This document shows, piece by piece, positions 45,162 through 54,051 of a stretch of DNA of 64,000 nucleotides; positions within the stretch are counted from its first letter, which is position 1, and every line of letters begins with the position of its first letter. Position numbers and translations under genes: made by a program. The DNA lies in contig CAZEOD010000007.1 in the NCBI GenBank assembly GCA_964513675.1, forward strand, positions 12,153-76,152. The letters are read 5' to 3'. Under the pieces are notes generated by a model, which was not told the DNA's origin, ran no database searches, and saw nothing but the letters and a program-made list of their open reading frames with translations. This DNA comes from CALFVT01 sp964513675 (GTDB lineage: Bacteria; Pseudomonadota; Alphaproteobacteria; Caulobacterales; Maricaulaceae).

Positions 45162-46498
45162 GATAGCACCTCCTTAAGCGCAGCCTCATAGGCGGCAATG
45201 TCTTCATCGAGATTTGTTTCCGTTGCGCAAATAAGCAGCAGGCCCTCATCAGCCCCGCCCGTCAAACGCGAGAGCGCTACGCCGCCAATTACGCCTTTTT
45301 CGACAAGCGCATCGACAACATCTACAGCCGGCTTATTCAGCTTTAATGTAAACTCATTGAAAAACGTCTCATTGACTAATTCCGCGCCGTCAATCGCGCT
45401 TAATCTATCGGCCAAATTACAGGCGTTTTCATGGTTAAGTGCGGCCATGCGCTGTAATCCTGCATCGCCAAGCAAGGTCATATGAATGGTGAAAGCCAAG
45501 CAGCATAGCCCGCTATTGGTGCAAATATTAGAGGTCGCTTTTTCGCGGCGAATATGCTGCTCACGCGTGGAGAGTGTCAGCACAAAACCGCGCTCGCCAT
45601 TCGCGTCAACCGTTTCTCCGCAGACCCGTCCCGGCATTTGCCGTACGAGCTTTTGGCGGCAAGCAAATAAGCCGACATGCGGCCCGCCGAAATTAAGGCC
45701 AACACCGAGCCCCTGACCTTCGCCGACAACAATATCCGCCCCTTGATGTCCGGGCGGGGTAATCGCAGCCAGCGCGACAGGTTCAGTGAACACCGCAATT
45801 AATAGCGCTTTATGGGCATGGGCTTTTTCTGCAATCGGGGCGAGATCAATGATCTCACCGAAAACATTCGGGCTTTGCACCACAACACAGGCCGTATTAT
45901 CGTCAATATGGTCAATCACATGATTATCGCGGCCCGGTCGGCAGATGCGCTCATCAATATTAATGTCCAGCGTCGAGGCGAGGGTTTGCGTCGCCGCCGC
46001 GTAATGCGGATGCAGCCCGGGCGCAAGAACCGCTTTGTTTTTGCGCGTCACCCGCTTGGCCATAACCACCGCTTCGGCGCAGGCGGTCGAGCCATCATAC
46101 ATCGACGCATTGGCGACATCCATACCCGTTAAAAGCGCGACTTGCGTTTGAAATTCAAAGAGCGTCTGGAGCGTGCCTTGGCTAATCTCTGGCTGATAGG
46201 GCGTATAGGCCGTTAGAAACTCAGAGCGCTGGATGAGGTGGTCAACACTTGCCGGAATATGATGGCGGTACGCCCCTGCCCCGCAGAAAAAGGGCAGCGA
46301 CCCTGCCGCTATAGACTTGGCAGAAAGCCCCGCAAAATAACGCTCAACGCCGGCTTCGGATTGATGTTTCGGCAAATCAATAAGGCCTTCAAGACGCGCC
46401 GCTTTGGGCACATCTTCAAAAAGCGCATCAATATTAGGCACGCCAATTTTATCGAGCATCGCCGCGCGGTCAGTTTCATTTAACGGGAGATAACGCAT
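45158..46498 (-). CDS. gcvPA: Glycine dehydrogenase (decarboxylating) subunit 1
   Basis: A 446-residue partner of GcvPB with the aminotransferase-like fold lacking the PLP lysine. Signatures are MRYLPLNETDRAAML at the start, FCGAGAYRHHIPASVDHL, TAYTPYQPEISQGTLQTLFEFQT and SNICTNSGLCCLA. Its ATG follows immediately after the TAA of a 59-codon gene (TAAATG), so it is translated within a gcvT-gcvH-x-y-gcvPA-gcvPB operon. Confidence 0.97.
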   Translation of the reverse strand: MRYLPLNETDRAAMLDKIGVPNIDALFEDVPKAARLEGLIDLPKHQSEAGVERYFAGLSAKSIAAGSLPFFCGAGAYRHHIPASVDHLIQRSEFLTAYTPYQPEISQGTLQTLFEFQTQVALLTGMDVANASMYDGSTACAEAVVMAKRVTRKNKAVLAPGLHPHYAAATQTLASTLDINIDERICRPGRDNHVIDHIDDNTACVVVQSPNVFGEIIDLAPIAEKAHAHKALLIAVFTEPVALAAITPPGHQGADIVVGEGQGLGVGLNFGGPHVGLFACRQKLVRQMPGRVCGETVDANGERGFVLTLSTREQHIRREKATSNICTNSGLCCLAFTIHMTLLGDAGLQRMAALNHENACNLADRLSAIDGAELVNETFFNEFTLKLNKPAVDVVDALVEKGVIGGVALSRLTGGADEGLLLICATETNLDEDIAAYEAALKEVLS

Positions 46499-46678
46499 TT
46501 AATTATCTTTCTTTAGAGGTTTGTAAGCTGCCGAATTTACGGCTCGTCCGGCAAAAAGTGAGACTGCTACGGTTATAGAACCGCGCCAAAATTCATTTTC
46601 CATAAACAAGGACAGAGTTGCGCCAAGGATAAGAGCGACAACAATAATCACTATGATTTCTAAAACGAATGAACGCAT
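46499..46678 (-). CDS. 59-residue membrane protein inside the gcv operon
   Basis: A short gene of unknown family. The product begins MRSFVLEIIVIIVVALILGA, a strong membrane helix (about 6-27), and has a second less hydrophobic segment (about 34-45, SITVAVSLFAG) before the basic tail YKPLKKDN. It starts four bases after the stop of the small protein upstream (46683-46991), and its TAA touches the gcvPA ATG. The tight packing is what supports it as a real gene. No function can be assigned. Confidence 0.65.
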   Translation of the reverse strand: MRSFVLEIIVIIVVALILGATLSLFMENEFWRGSITVAVSLFAGRAVNSAAYKPLKKDN

Positions 46679-46682
46679 TTAA

Positions 46683-46991
46683 TTATTTTTTCTTATGTTT
46701 CTCGAGCAATTTATTTGACCCGCTTTCAGGGTCATCTTCATCGGCCCAAGCTAAAATCTTATTCCCAAGAGGAGTAAGAAGATGAGCTATAGCTGCGAGC
46801 ACCGCCAACCCAATAATAAGCGCAGCAATTCCCGCCCATACAGGGTCAAGACCAAGCTTTATAAGCCCATATGCAATCATACCTTTAATGACGATTTTAT
46901 AAGCGACGTAGCCAAGAAACATCAGAGGGAAGATCAGCAAAATCCCAACCCATTTTCCAATTTTTTCACTCATGGTATGATTGCCGGCCAT
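46683..46991 (-). CDS. Small membrane protein inside the gcv operon
   Basis: About 102 residues with two or three hydrophobic segments (GILLIFPLMFLGYVAYKIVIKGMIAYGLIKLGL split over about 13-45, and AGIAALIIGLAVLAAIAHLLTP) and a charged tail ending SNKLLEKHKKK. The start at 46991, three bases past the gcvH stop, has GAAGG upstream; MSEKIGKW at 46973 is an alternative. The family is not recognised. Together with the 59-codon gene it forms a two-gene insert between gcvH and gcvPA. Confidence 0.7.
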   Translation of the reverse strand: MAGNHTMSEKIGKWVGILLIFPLMFLGYVAYKIVIKGMIAYGLIKLGLDPVWAGIAALIIGLAVLAAIAHLLTPLGNKILAWADEDDPESGSNKLLEKHKKK

Positions 46992-46993
46992 AT

Positions 46994-47365
46994 TTAAAGG
47001 CCTTCGCAATAGGCCTTATAGGCGGCTTCATCCATCAGGCTATCAAGCTCGGCGGCGTCTTTGATCTTGATTTTAAGGAACCAGCCTTCGCCTTCTGGGC
47101 CGGCATTGACGGTTTCCGGCGCATCTTCAAGCGCCTCATTCACGGCTGTCACTTCGCCCGCGACAGGGGTATAGACTTCCGAAGCAGCTTTGACGGATTC
47201 GACGACGGCAGCTTCATCGCCTTTGGCCATATCGCGGCCAATTTCAGGCAGTTCAACAAAAACGACATCGCCAAGCGCTTTGGCCGCATAGACGGAAATT
47301 CCGACGGTGCCTTCATCGCCGTCAACTTTGACCCATTCATGGTCTTCTGTATATTTTACGCTCAT
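46994..47365 (-). CDS. gcvH: Glycine cleavage system H protein
   Basis: A 123-residue lipoyl carrier that shuttles the aminomethyl group between P, T and L proteins. The lipoylated lysine is K59 in VVESVKAASEVY. KYTEDHEWVKVDG begins the protein, and EGWFLKIKI near 95 is conserved. It lies 29 bases downstream of gcvT. Confidence 0.98.
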   Translation of the reverse strand: MSVKYTEDHEWVKVDGDEGTVGISVYAAKALGDVVFVELPEIGRDMAKGDEAAVVESVKAASEVYTPVAGEVTAVNEALEDAPETVNAGPEGEGWFLKIKIKDAAELDSLMDEAAYKAYCEGL

Positions 47366-47394
47366 AATTTCAGCTCTTCTTTAAATTTAACGGC

Positions 47395-48531
47395 TTAGCC
47401 GCGGTAATAATTATGGGGAACAAAAGGAAGTTTCACGACTTTGGCGGGGCGGGCTTTGCCGCGCACAATTAAATCTATGTCTGTGCCGGGCTTGGCAAAT
47501 TTACGCGCGACATATCCCATTGCGACAGGGCCGCCAATAGAGGGACCGAAACCGCCCGATGTAATCTCGCCGACGCGCTCCCCGCCCGCTTGAATTTCGG
47601 TATGTTCACGCGCCGGCGCGCGGCCTTCAGGCAGAATCCCAACGAGGCGCTTGGATGATTTATTGGCAATATCTGCCGCAACCCGCGCCGCGCCGAGATA
47701 GCCCGCATCCGCGCTGCGGCGGTGTTTTTGCACAGACCAAAACAGCCCCGCTTCAATCGGAGATACGCGCGTGTCAATATCGTGACCATAGAGGCATAAG
47801 CCGGCCTCAAGGCGGAGGCTATCGCGCGCACCAAGACCAATCATTTCGACCTCATCTTCCGCAAGCAAGAGCGCGGCTAGCGCATTGACATCTTCATGTT
47901 TCACGGAAATTTCATAGCCGTCCTCACCGGTATAGCCAGAGCGGGAGATATGTACCCACATGGTCGGGGTCAGCGGTAAATCTGTGTGCGTCATAAAGAC
48001 AAGATCTTTAACGGCGGGGTTTAGCCGTGCCAAAACATCCGCCGCCTTGGGGCCTTGAAGGGCAATTAGCGAGAGCGTGTCATCCGCCACATCCAAGCTT
48101 ACGCCCGCCGGTAAATGTTTTTCAATATGGGCGAAATCATCCGTTTTACAGCCCGCATTGACGACAAGGTAAAGCTTATGTGTATGGCCTTGAAACCCAA
48201 GACGCGAGATCATTAAATCATCAAGAATACCGCCGTCCTCATTAAGGAATTGGCTGTAGCGCTGCTGCCCCGGCTCAAGATCAGCAATACTCGCCGGAAC
48301 GAGTTTTTCAAGCGCGCGGGCCGCCGTTTCAAACTTGCCGTCCTCGGCGATAATGAAACATTGCCCCATATGAGAGACATCAAACAAACCCGCCTGCTCG
48401 CGCGTATGATTATGCTCACCGAGAACACCCAAAGGATATTGCACGGGCATATCATAGCCCGCAAACGGCACCATCTTAGCGCCCAGAGCGACATGTTGGT
48501 CATATAGTTTTGTGCGTTGTAATTCAGACAT
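47395..48531 (-). CDS. gcvT: Aminomethyltransferase (glycine cleavage T protein)
   Basis: A 378-residue tetrahydrofolate-dependent enzyme releasing ammonia and making methylene-THF. Conserved stretches are MVPFAGYDMPVQYP, GLFDVSHMGQ, SRSGYTGEDGYEI, GARDSLRLEAGLCLYGHD and ITSGGFGPS. The frame stays open 36 codons further upstream into the glycine riboswitch, but GGAAAG before the ATG at 48531 and the family N-terminus (MSELQRTKLYDQH) set the start. Confidence 0.97.
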   Translation of the reverse strand: MSELQRTKLYDQHVALGAKMVPFAGYDMPVQYPLGVLGEHNHTREQAGLFDVSHMGQCFIIAEDGKFETAARALEKLVPASIADLEPGQQRYSQFLNEDGGILDDLMISRLGFQGHTHKLYLVVNAGCKTDDFAHIEKHLPAGVSLDVADDTLSLIALQGPKAADVLARLNPAVKDLVFMTHTDLPLTPTMWVHISRSGYTGEDGYEISVKHEDVNALAALLLAEDEVEMIGLGARDSLRLEAGLCLYGHDIDTRVSPIEAGLFWSVQKHRRSADAGYLGAARVAADIANKSSKRLVGILPEGRAPAREHTEIQAGGERVGEITSGGFGPSIGGPVAMGYVARKFAKPGTDIDLIVRGKARPAKVVKLPFVPHNYYRG

Positions 48532-48562
48532 ATAGGCACTTTCCGCTGCTGCGTTATCAGTG

Positions 48563-48747
48563 CCACCCGCTGTCTTTGTGGGCCTGAGAGATTCACACAA
48601 AGTGTCTGTGCTTACTCCGTCGGCGGGGCGTTTCACCAAATCACCCGCTTTCCAGCGTATTGTCTTCTAAGCGGTCCCTTGTACCTGAGAGTTTCCGGTG
48701 GCGGTTGCTCCTTCGGCGGCTTGCACAAGACAAGCGCTCTCCCGCTT
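48563..48747 (-). promoter_or_regulatory. Tandem glycine riboswitch upstream of gcvT
   Basis: Two glycine aptamers lie in series on the - strand. The first (about 48747-48671) contains GCGGGAGAGCGC, GCCGCCGAAGGAGCAA, CTCTCAGGTACA and GGACCGC. The second (about 48652-48563) has GGAAAGCGGGTGAT, GCCGACGGAGTAAGC, ATCTCTCAGGCCCA and ACAGCGGG. A short linker joins them. In this class glycine binding turns on gcv expression. The 3' end of the second aptamer lies 32 bases from the gcvT start, so control of translation is plausible. Confidence 0.95.
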
Positions 48748-48856
48748 GGAAGAGATAAAATGCCTATGCGGGATTCTTTTCCGCGAGTCAATCAAAGCCA
48801 TAGGGGAAAATCTTTACATATTCACTTTATAAGGGGATAAATTAAGGAATAAAATT

Positions 48857-49303
48857 ATGAGTGATGGTGAAAGCTTTGCAGCGGCAAGTTCTGGCAAATC
48901 AGAGGCCGAAATTGCGTTTGAATTGGTCAATAAGCTAAAAGGTCAAGGCGTCTGGGGCGAGAAAAACTTAGGCCCAATCTTGGATATGTTTGCAGAATGT
49001 CTGGACGCCGCCAAAGGGCTTCGCGCTTATCCCGGTCAAAACCGCGTTGATATGCCGGTTAAAACACCCATCGCCGCAAATACGGCTCGGGCTTCAGCGC
49101 CGCAAGTGCAGGCTCCAATACAAGCGCGGCAAGTCCCAACTCAGTCTCAGGCGCAAGTTCAGGCGCAAGTTCAGGCCCAAATTCCGGCCCAAGTTCAGGG
49201 CCAAGCTCACCCTCAGCCGCAACAGCGCGCCGCTGCGCCGCAACATCAGCCCGCTCAGCGCCAACAACACATAATGCAGCAAGCCGCCTTAAAGCCCGGC
49301 TAA
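48857..49303 (+). CDS. Hypothetical protein with Gln/Ala-rich repeat tail
   Basis: A 148-residue soluble protein of no recognised family. The first 60 residues (AEIAFELVNKLKGQGVWGEKNLGPILDMFAECLDAAKGLR) look like a small helical domain. The second half is an unstructured Gln/Ala/Pro/Val tail with QAQVQAQVQAQIPAQVQGQ encoded by a degenerate 12-base tandem repeat (about 49147-49210). It diverges from the gcv operon, and its stop is one base from the end of argS on the other strand. No function is suggested by context. Confidence 0.7.
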   Translation: MSDGESFAAASSGKSEAEIAFELVNKLKGQGVWGEKNLGPILDMFAECLDAAKGLRAYPGQNRVDMPVKTPIAANTARASAPQVQAPIQARQVPTQSQAQVQAQVQAQIPAQVQGQAHPQPQQRAAAPQHQPAQRQQHIMQQAALKPG

Positions 49304-49304
49304 G

Positions 49305-51083
49305 CTACATTCGCTCGGGAACCTCTATGGCGAGAATATCCAGCCCTGTTTCAAGTTGCCGCAGGGTGGTTTCGGCCAACGCTAAACGCGAGGCTTTAAC
49401 ATCCTCAGGCGTATCGTCATGCAAAATTGGGCAGTCTGTGTAAAACCGTGAAAAACTCTGGGCGAGGCTAAAGACATGCTCGCATAAAATATGCGCAGAG
49501 CGCTTATTTGCCGCCCCGCTGACGGCTCGCCCAAAGCTATCTAGCGCGAGAATCAGCGCCTTTTCTGCTGGATGTTCAGGCTTAATAACGCCTGTCTTAA
49601 CATCTTGCGATGCCGCCTTGCGAAGAAGCGATTTAATCCGCACCGCCGCATATAAAAGATAAGGCCCTGTTTTCCCTTCAAATGAAGTAAAACGGTCAAG
49701 ATCAAACACATAATTCGTTAAAGGCTGGTTTTGCAAATCTGCAAATTTCAGCGCCGCCACCGCGACTTTATGGGCAATATCTGACATTTCATCCGCGTCA
49801 AAATCTTTGCCAATTCCAGCATCTGTTAGCCGCTTAATCGCGGCATTTTTGGCCATAGCGATCAAATCATCGAGCCGCAATACGCCGCCTTCGCGCGTTT
49901 TAAACGGCTTACCATCTTTGCCGTTCATCGTCCCAAAGCCAATATGTTCCATCATCTCAGGCGCAAACCATCCGGCCTTGACGGCCCCGCGAAAGACTTG
50001 CTGGAAATGTAAAGCTTGGCGTTGATCGACGACATATAAAATCAAATCGGGATTATATGTGTTTTTTCGGTCAACCAATGTCGCAAGATCTGTCGTATGA
50101 TAAAGAACTGCGCCGGATGAGGCCCGTAAAATCACGGGCGGCATGTCTTTTTTATCCGTCTCCTGCGCGACATCAATAATCAGAGCGCCGTCACTATCTT
50201 CGGCAATGCCGGCTGTCACTAGCCCCTCAATCATATCGGGAATCAACGGGTCAACCGCCGCTTCGCCTTTCCACAGATCAAACTCCACATTGAGCGAGCC
50301 ATATCCCACTTTAAGCGCCGCAACAGAGACAGCGATAAAGTGATCCAACAGCGCCCGATAACCGCGCCGCCCGCCTTGCAATTCTGCCGTCGCGCGCCGT
50401 GAGCGTTCAAGACGGTTCGGGTCATCCTTAGCCTTGCCGCTAGCTTGCGGATAAAGACGCGCTAAATCATCCATGGTAACAGGCGACGCTGCGGGATAAT
50501 CACCCGTAAAAGCGTCATCGAAATAAACCAGATCAGGCTGTTCAATTTCAAGCTCTGAGATCAGATGCCCCATTTGAAGCCCCCAATCGCCCATGTGCAC
50601 ATCACCAATCACCCTGTGCCCCTGCACGCGGAACAGGCGCTTAATCGCCTCCCCAAGCACGGCAGAGCGTAAATGACCCACATGCATAGGTTTAGCGACA
50701 TTCGCGCCGCCGTAATCGACCATCACCGTCATAGGGGTGGCCGCTTTGACAATGCCTGTCATATCATCGGCTGCAAGCCGCTGGGCGGCGGCTGTAATCA
50801 TACTATCGGCAGGCTGTATATTAATAAATCCCGGGCCAGCAATCTCAAGACTAGCAATATCGCGGCTAGTCTCAAGCTGCGCGGTGATCGCAGCCGCAAT
50901 CTCGCGCGGGTTTTTCTTCTCGCCTTGTTTTTTGAAATAACCGGCAACGGCCATCGCCGCATTACATTGAAACGGCGCTAAATCTGGCCGCGCAGAGACA
51001 ACAGCCGTGGCAAATTGAGGCGGATAATCCAGCGTCTTAAAAGCATCAGCGATAATAATATTCAGGTGGTCTAAAACAGTCAT
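49305..51083 (-). CDS. argS: Arginyl-tRNA synthetase
   Basis: A 592-residue class I synthetase. The N-terminal Add1 domain (about 1-115) is followed by the HIGH-type motif PMHVGHLRSAVLGEA; the second motif is in GKDGKPFKTREGG, as expected since many ArgRS lack KMSK. The anticodon-binding helices at the C-terminus end in the family motif LETGLDILAIEVPERM. Full length. Confidence 0.97.
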   Translation of the reverse strand: MTVLDHLNIIIADAFKTLDYPPQFATAVVSARPDLAPFQCNAAMAVAGYFKKQGEKKNPREIAAAITAQLETSRDIASLEIAGPGFINIQPADSMITAAAQRLAADDMTGIVKAATPMTVMVDYGGANVAKPMHVGHLRSAVLGEAIKRLFRVQGHRVIGDVHMGDWGLQMGHLISELEIEQPDLVYFDDAFTGDYPAASPVTMDDLARLYPQASGKAKDDPNRLERSRRATAELQGGRRGYRALLDHFIAVSVAALKVGYGSLNVEFDLWKGEAAVDPLIPDMIEGLVTAGIAEDSDGALIIDVAQETDKKDMPPVILRASSGAVLYHTTDLATLVDRKNTYNPDLILYVVDQRQALHFQQVFRGAVKAGWFAPEMMEHIGFGTMNGKDGKPFKTREGGVLRLDDLIAMAKNAAIKRLTDAGIGKDFDADEMSDIAHKVAVAALKFADLQNQPLTNYVFDLDRFTSFEGKTGPYLLYAAVRIKSLLRKAASQDVKTGVIKPEHPAEKALILALDSFGRAVSGAANKRSAHILCEHVFSLAQSFSRFYTDCPILHDDTPEDVKASRLALAETTLRQLETGLDILAIEVPERM

Positions 51084-51165
51084 TAGGCAGCATCCCCTTG
51101 GGAGATCTTATTTATCGCGCGTTTTGCGCCTGTATAAACAGACCACGCGCGCTAAAATATTAGCG

Positions 51166-51747
51166 TTAATTTTGTCCCGCAGACGGGCGGAAGCGTTTTC
51201 CATCCGCATTAAAATTGCGCTGCTCCGGCGTGGTCACGTAACCGACAATAATTTCAAAATTCTCACCTGATGTGCCTTCGCCAATGCGCGGAATTTCGAT
51301 ACGGTCAATGCGCTCTTTAACAGACACACGATCAGCGCCCGACGGAAATTTAACCACAACAGGAAACTCAAGCTTTTCAATCACGGCAATATTTTTGCGC
51401 GTAACAGCGACAAACATATCATAGCTATGGGTATCGCCTTGCGCTTTGGGGCCGCGCCCCGCTTCAAATTCTATCTCAACATCAGCGACAATCGGGCGAT
51501 CACTAAAATAACGGCAGAGGCTTTTGACTTTTGAAATCTCGGCGGTGAAGCCGACATTGGAAAAGCTCTCGGCGCCGTCAAATTTAACAATGCGCGAGGC
51601 GTCGTAAATCGCAAAGGCTCGCGGACAGGGTCCAGGGTTGCGTTCACTGGCTTCCCCAATGGCAAGCGCATCGCGGGTTGATTGACAGGCAGAGAGCCCC
51701 ATGAGCAAAATCATAGCGGCAGAGAGTAAATTACGTCGTTTTGGCAT
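51166..51747 (-). CDS. Hypothetical lipoprotein
   Basis: A 193-residue lipoprotein with lipobox LSAC (C21). The mature part contains CPRAFAIYDASRIVKFDG and CRYFSDRPIVADVEIEFEAGRGP, followed by beta-rich KLEFPVVVKFP and FEIIVGYVTTPEQ near the end. It appears conserved in type among alphaproteobacteria, but I cannot name a family. The gene is transcribed away from ispH, 124 bases apart. Confidence 0.75.
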   Translation of the reverse strand: MPKRRNLLSAAMILLMGLSACQSTRDALAIGEASERNPGPCPRAFAIYDASRIVKFDGAESFSNVGFTAEISKVKSLCRYFSDRPIVADVEIEFEAGRGPKAQGDTHSYDMFVAVTRKNIAVIEKLEFPVVVKFPSGADRVSVKERIDRIEIPRIGEGTSGENFEIIVGYVTTPEQRNFNADGKRFRPSAGQN

Positions 51748-51871
51748 GACAGCCCTATCATCATTGTCTTTACGGGCGAAGCTTTAGCCCTTATCTGTTA
51801 GCGTCATAGACAGTTCAGTGCCGCCCCGCAACGGATTCGGACATTAAAGCCGTTCAAATGAGGATAAATTA

Positions 51872-52849
51872 ATGCAATCATCCGAAAAAAAAGCTTCTCG
51901 CCTCTCAAAGACGCTTCTCTTGGCCGCTCCGCGCGGCTTTTGCGCCGGCGTCGACCGCGCTATTCAGATCGTTGAAAAGTCACTCGAGAAATATGGCGCG
52001 CCTGTTTATGTCCGCCATGAGATCGTTCATAACCGGCATGTCGTTAGCCGCCTTGAAGGCATGGGCGCGGTTTTCGTTGATGAGCTAACAGAATGCCCTG
52101 ATGATCGCCCCGTCGTGTTCAGCGCCCACGGCGTGCCAAAATCGGTTCCCGCCGCCGCGCAGGCCCGCGATATGACATTTCTCGACGCCACATGTCCGCT
52201 CGTTTCAAAAGTCCACATAGAGGCCGAACGCCATGCTAAAAACGGCCGGCATATCCTGCTTATCGGTCATACGGGTCATCCCGAAGTTGTTGGAACAATG
52301 GGCCAATTACCGGACGGGCATATGAGCTTGATTGAAACCGAAGAGGACGCAAAAAACTTCATACCGAACGATCCTGAAAACCTCGCGCTTGTGACACAAA
52401 CGACATTATCCGTCGATGATACCGCGGCCTTAATCGAGATTCTAAAAGCGCGGTTCCCGACGATTGCCCTGCCGTATAAAGAAGATATTTGCTATGCAAC
52501 GACGAACCGCCAAGCCGCCGTGAAAGCGATTGCGGAGCGCTGTGATCTCTTGCTTGTTATTGGCGCGCAAAATTCGTCAAATTCCAAACGCCTTGTCGAA
52601 GTCGGCGCGATTGCCGGCGCGGATGCCGCAATGCTTGTCTCAAGTGCTGAGCAGTTAGATTGGGGCGCGATAGACGGCGCGAATGTCCTCGGCCTCTCCG
52701 CAGGAGCCAGCGCGCCGGAATATTTGACAACGGGGCTGATTGCAGCGCTTGAAAGCCAATATGATATAACCATCCAAGAAGTTGAAGTGGTGAAGGAAGA
52801 TGTGATCTTTCGCCTGCCGCGCCAACTTCGCGATAAGCCAGCCGCTTAA
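51872..52849 (+). CDS. ispH: 4-hydroxy-3-methylbut-2-enyl diphosphate reductase
   Basis: A 325-residue Fe-S enzyme making IPP and DMAPP, the last step of the MEP pathway. The three cluster cysteines are in GFCAGVDRA (C24), DATCPLVSKVH and DICYATTNRQ; conserved histidines are in VHNRHVV and IGHTGHPEV, and NSSNSKRLVEV is present. It overlaps rnhA by one base (TAATG). Confidence 0.97.
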   Translation: MQSSEKKASRLSKTLLLAAPRGFCAGVDRAIQIVEKSLEKYGAPVYVRHEIVHNRHVVSRLEGMGAVFVDELTECPDDRPVVFSAHGVPKSVPAAAQARDMTFLDATCPLVSKVHIEAERHAKNGRHILLIGHTGHPEVVGTMGQLPDGHMSLIETEEDAKNFIPNDPENLALVTQTTLSVDDTAALIEILKARFPTIALPYKEDICYATTNRQAAVKAIAERCDLLLVIGAQNSSNSKRLVEVGAIAGADAAMLVSSAEQLDWGAIDGANVLGLSAGASAPEYLTTGLIAALESQYDITIQEVEVVKEDVIFRLPRQLRDKPAA

Positions 52850-53331
52850 TGCCTCGCACAGCATCACCGCCGCCATCTGCAAAAGGACAATCCACCCCAA
52901 AAACATTAACAATATATACGGATGGCGCCTGTTCCGGCAATCCCGGCCCTGGCGGTTGGGGCGTTCTTATGCAATTTGGCAGCCATGAGAAAGAGCTCTT
53001 TGGCGGCGAAAGCGATACAACGAATAACCGCATGGAAATGATGGCCGCGATTGAAGCCCTGCGGGCGATTAAACCCGGATTTAGCGGGGCAGTGCATCTT
53101 TGGACGGATAGCACTTATGTCATGAAGGGCATCACAGAATGGATCCACGGCTGGAAGCGAAGAGGCTGGAAAAAATCCGACAAAAAACCGGTTGTGAATG
53201 TTGATTTATGGAAAATCCTTGATGCGTTAAACAGCCAGCGCAATGTGGAATGGCATTGGGTGAAGGGCCATGCCGGCGTTGACGGCAATGAACGCGCGGA
53301 TGAGCTGGCGCGGCGCGGGATTCCCAAATAA
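52849..53331 (+). CDS. rnhA: Ribonuclease HI
   Basis: A 160-residue endonuclease that cuts RNA in RNA:DNA hybrids. The catalytic acids are in IYTDGACSGNPGPGGWG, NRMEMMAAIEAL, LWTDSTYVMKGITEW and HAGVDGNERADELA. A short N-terminal Pro/Lys-rich lead (MPRTASPPPSAKGQ) precedes the fold. In many alphaproteobacteria thrB lies between ispH and rnhA; here it is absent. Confidence 0.97.
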   Translation: MPRTASPPPSAKGQSTPKTLTIYTDGACSGNPGPGGWGVLMQFGSHEKELFGGESDTTNNRMEMMAAIEALRAIKPGFSGAVHLWTDSTYVMKGITEWIHGWKRRGWKKSDKKPVVNVDLWKILDALNSQRNVEWHWVKGHAGVDGNERADELARRGIPK

Positions 53332-54051
53332 TTACATCTTTTTTACGGCGGGTTTAATCGGGTTAAATATCGCCTCATAAAAGATCGTCCCTAGAATATA
53401 AGTCCCCGCCATAATAACGCCGCGTACCGTGCCTGATATTTTCGAGGTTCCAATCCGGTTACGATAACGCACGGCGACCTCTTTATATCTCAGGTTATGT
53501 TTCAAGGCTCTGACCTGCATTTCAACAGTCCAGCCAAATGTCGGCGCTTGCATATCCAGCCTGTTAAGCGCGTCCATGCTCAGCGCGCGAAACGGGCCGA
53601 GATCGGTAAATTTTCCGCCCCAAAACAGCCGCATTAACCAACAAGCGAGCGCATTGCCAAATTGCTGCGGAACCGTCAGCGCGCCTTTTTCAACATCACC
53701 AATCAAGCGCGAGCCAATCACGAAATCCGCGCTCCCGTCTATGATGGGGGCAATAAGCGCTGTTAGCTCTTCGGGATAATCAGAGGCATCGCCGTCCATA
53801 AAGACAATGATATCACAGGGCGCGGCCTTTTGAATACCCGCTAGGCACGCGCGGCCATATCCCGCCTGCGGCACATCAATGACTTCAGCCCCCGCCGCGC
53901 GGGCCACCGCCGCCGTATTATCCGTAGAGCCATTATTCACGACTATAATCCGAGAGACCTGCGGCGGAATTTCAGCGATCACTTTCCCAATCGCGGCCTC
54001 TTCATTCATCGCCGGTATGACAACATTTATGATCGGCGTTTTATCAGCCAT
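53332..54051 (-). CDS. Glycosyltransferase family 2 protein
   Basis: A 239-residue GT-A fold enzyme: VVIPAMNEEAAIGKVIAEIP at the nucleotide site, VVNNGSTDNTA, and the metal motif FMDGDASDYPEEL; EMQVRALKHNLRYKEVAVRYRNR is the acceptor side. It resembles dolichyl/undecaprenyl-phosphate sugar synthases that charge a lipid carrier. It overlaps a polytopic glycosyltransferase gene by eight bases, a typical donor-maker plus transferase pair. Confidence 0.9.
   Translation of the reverse strand: MADKTPIINVVIPAMNEEAAIGKVIAEIPPQVSRIIVVNNGSTDNTAAVARAAGAEVIDVPQAGYGRACLAGIQKAAPCDIIVFMDGDASDYPEELTALIAPIIDGSADFVIGSRLIGDVEKGALTVPQQFGNALACWLMRLFWGGKFTDLGPFRALSMDALNRLDMQAPTFGWTVEMQVRALKHNLRYKEVAVRYRNRIGTSKISGTVRGVIMAGTYILGTIFYEAIFNPIKPAVKKM

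Noticed and set aside
49147..49210. Tandem 12-base repeats as a possible CRISPR-like array
   Set aside because: The units are contiguous, coding and degenerate, with no spacers and no cas genes.
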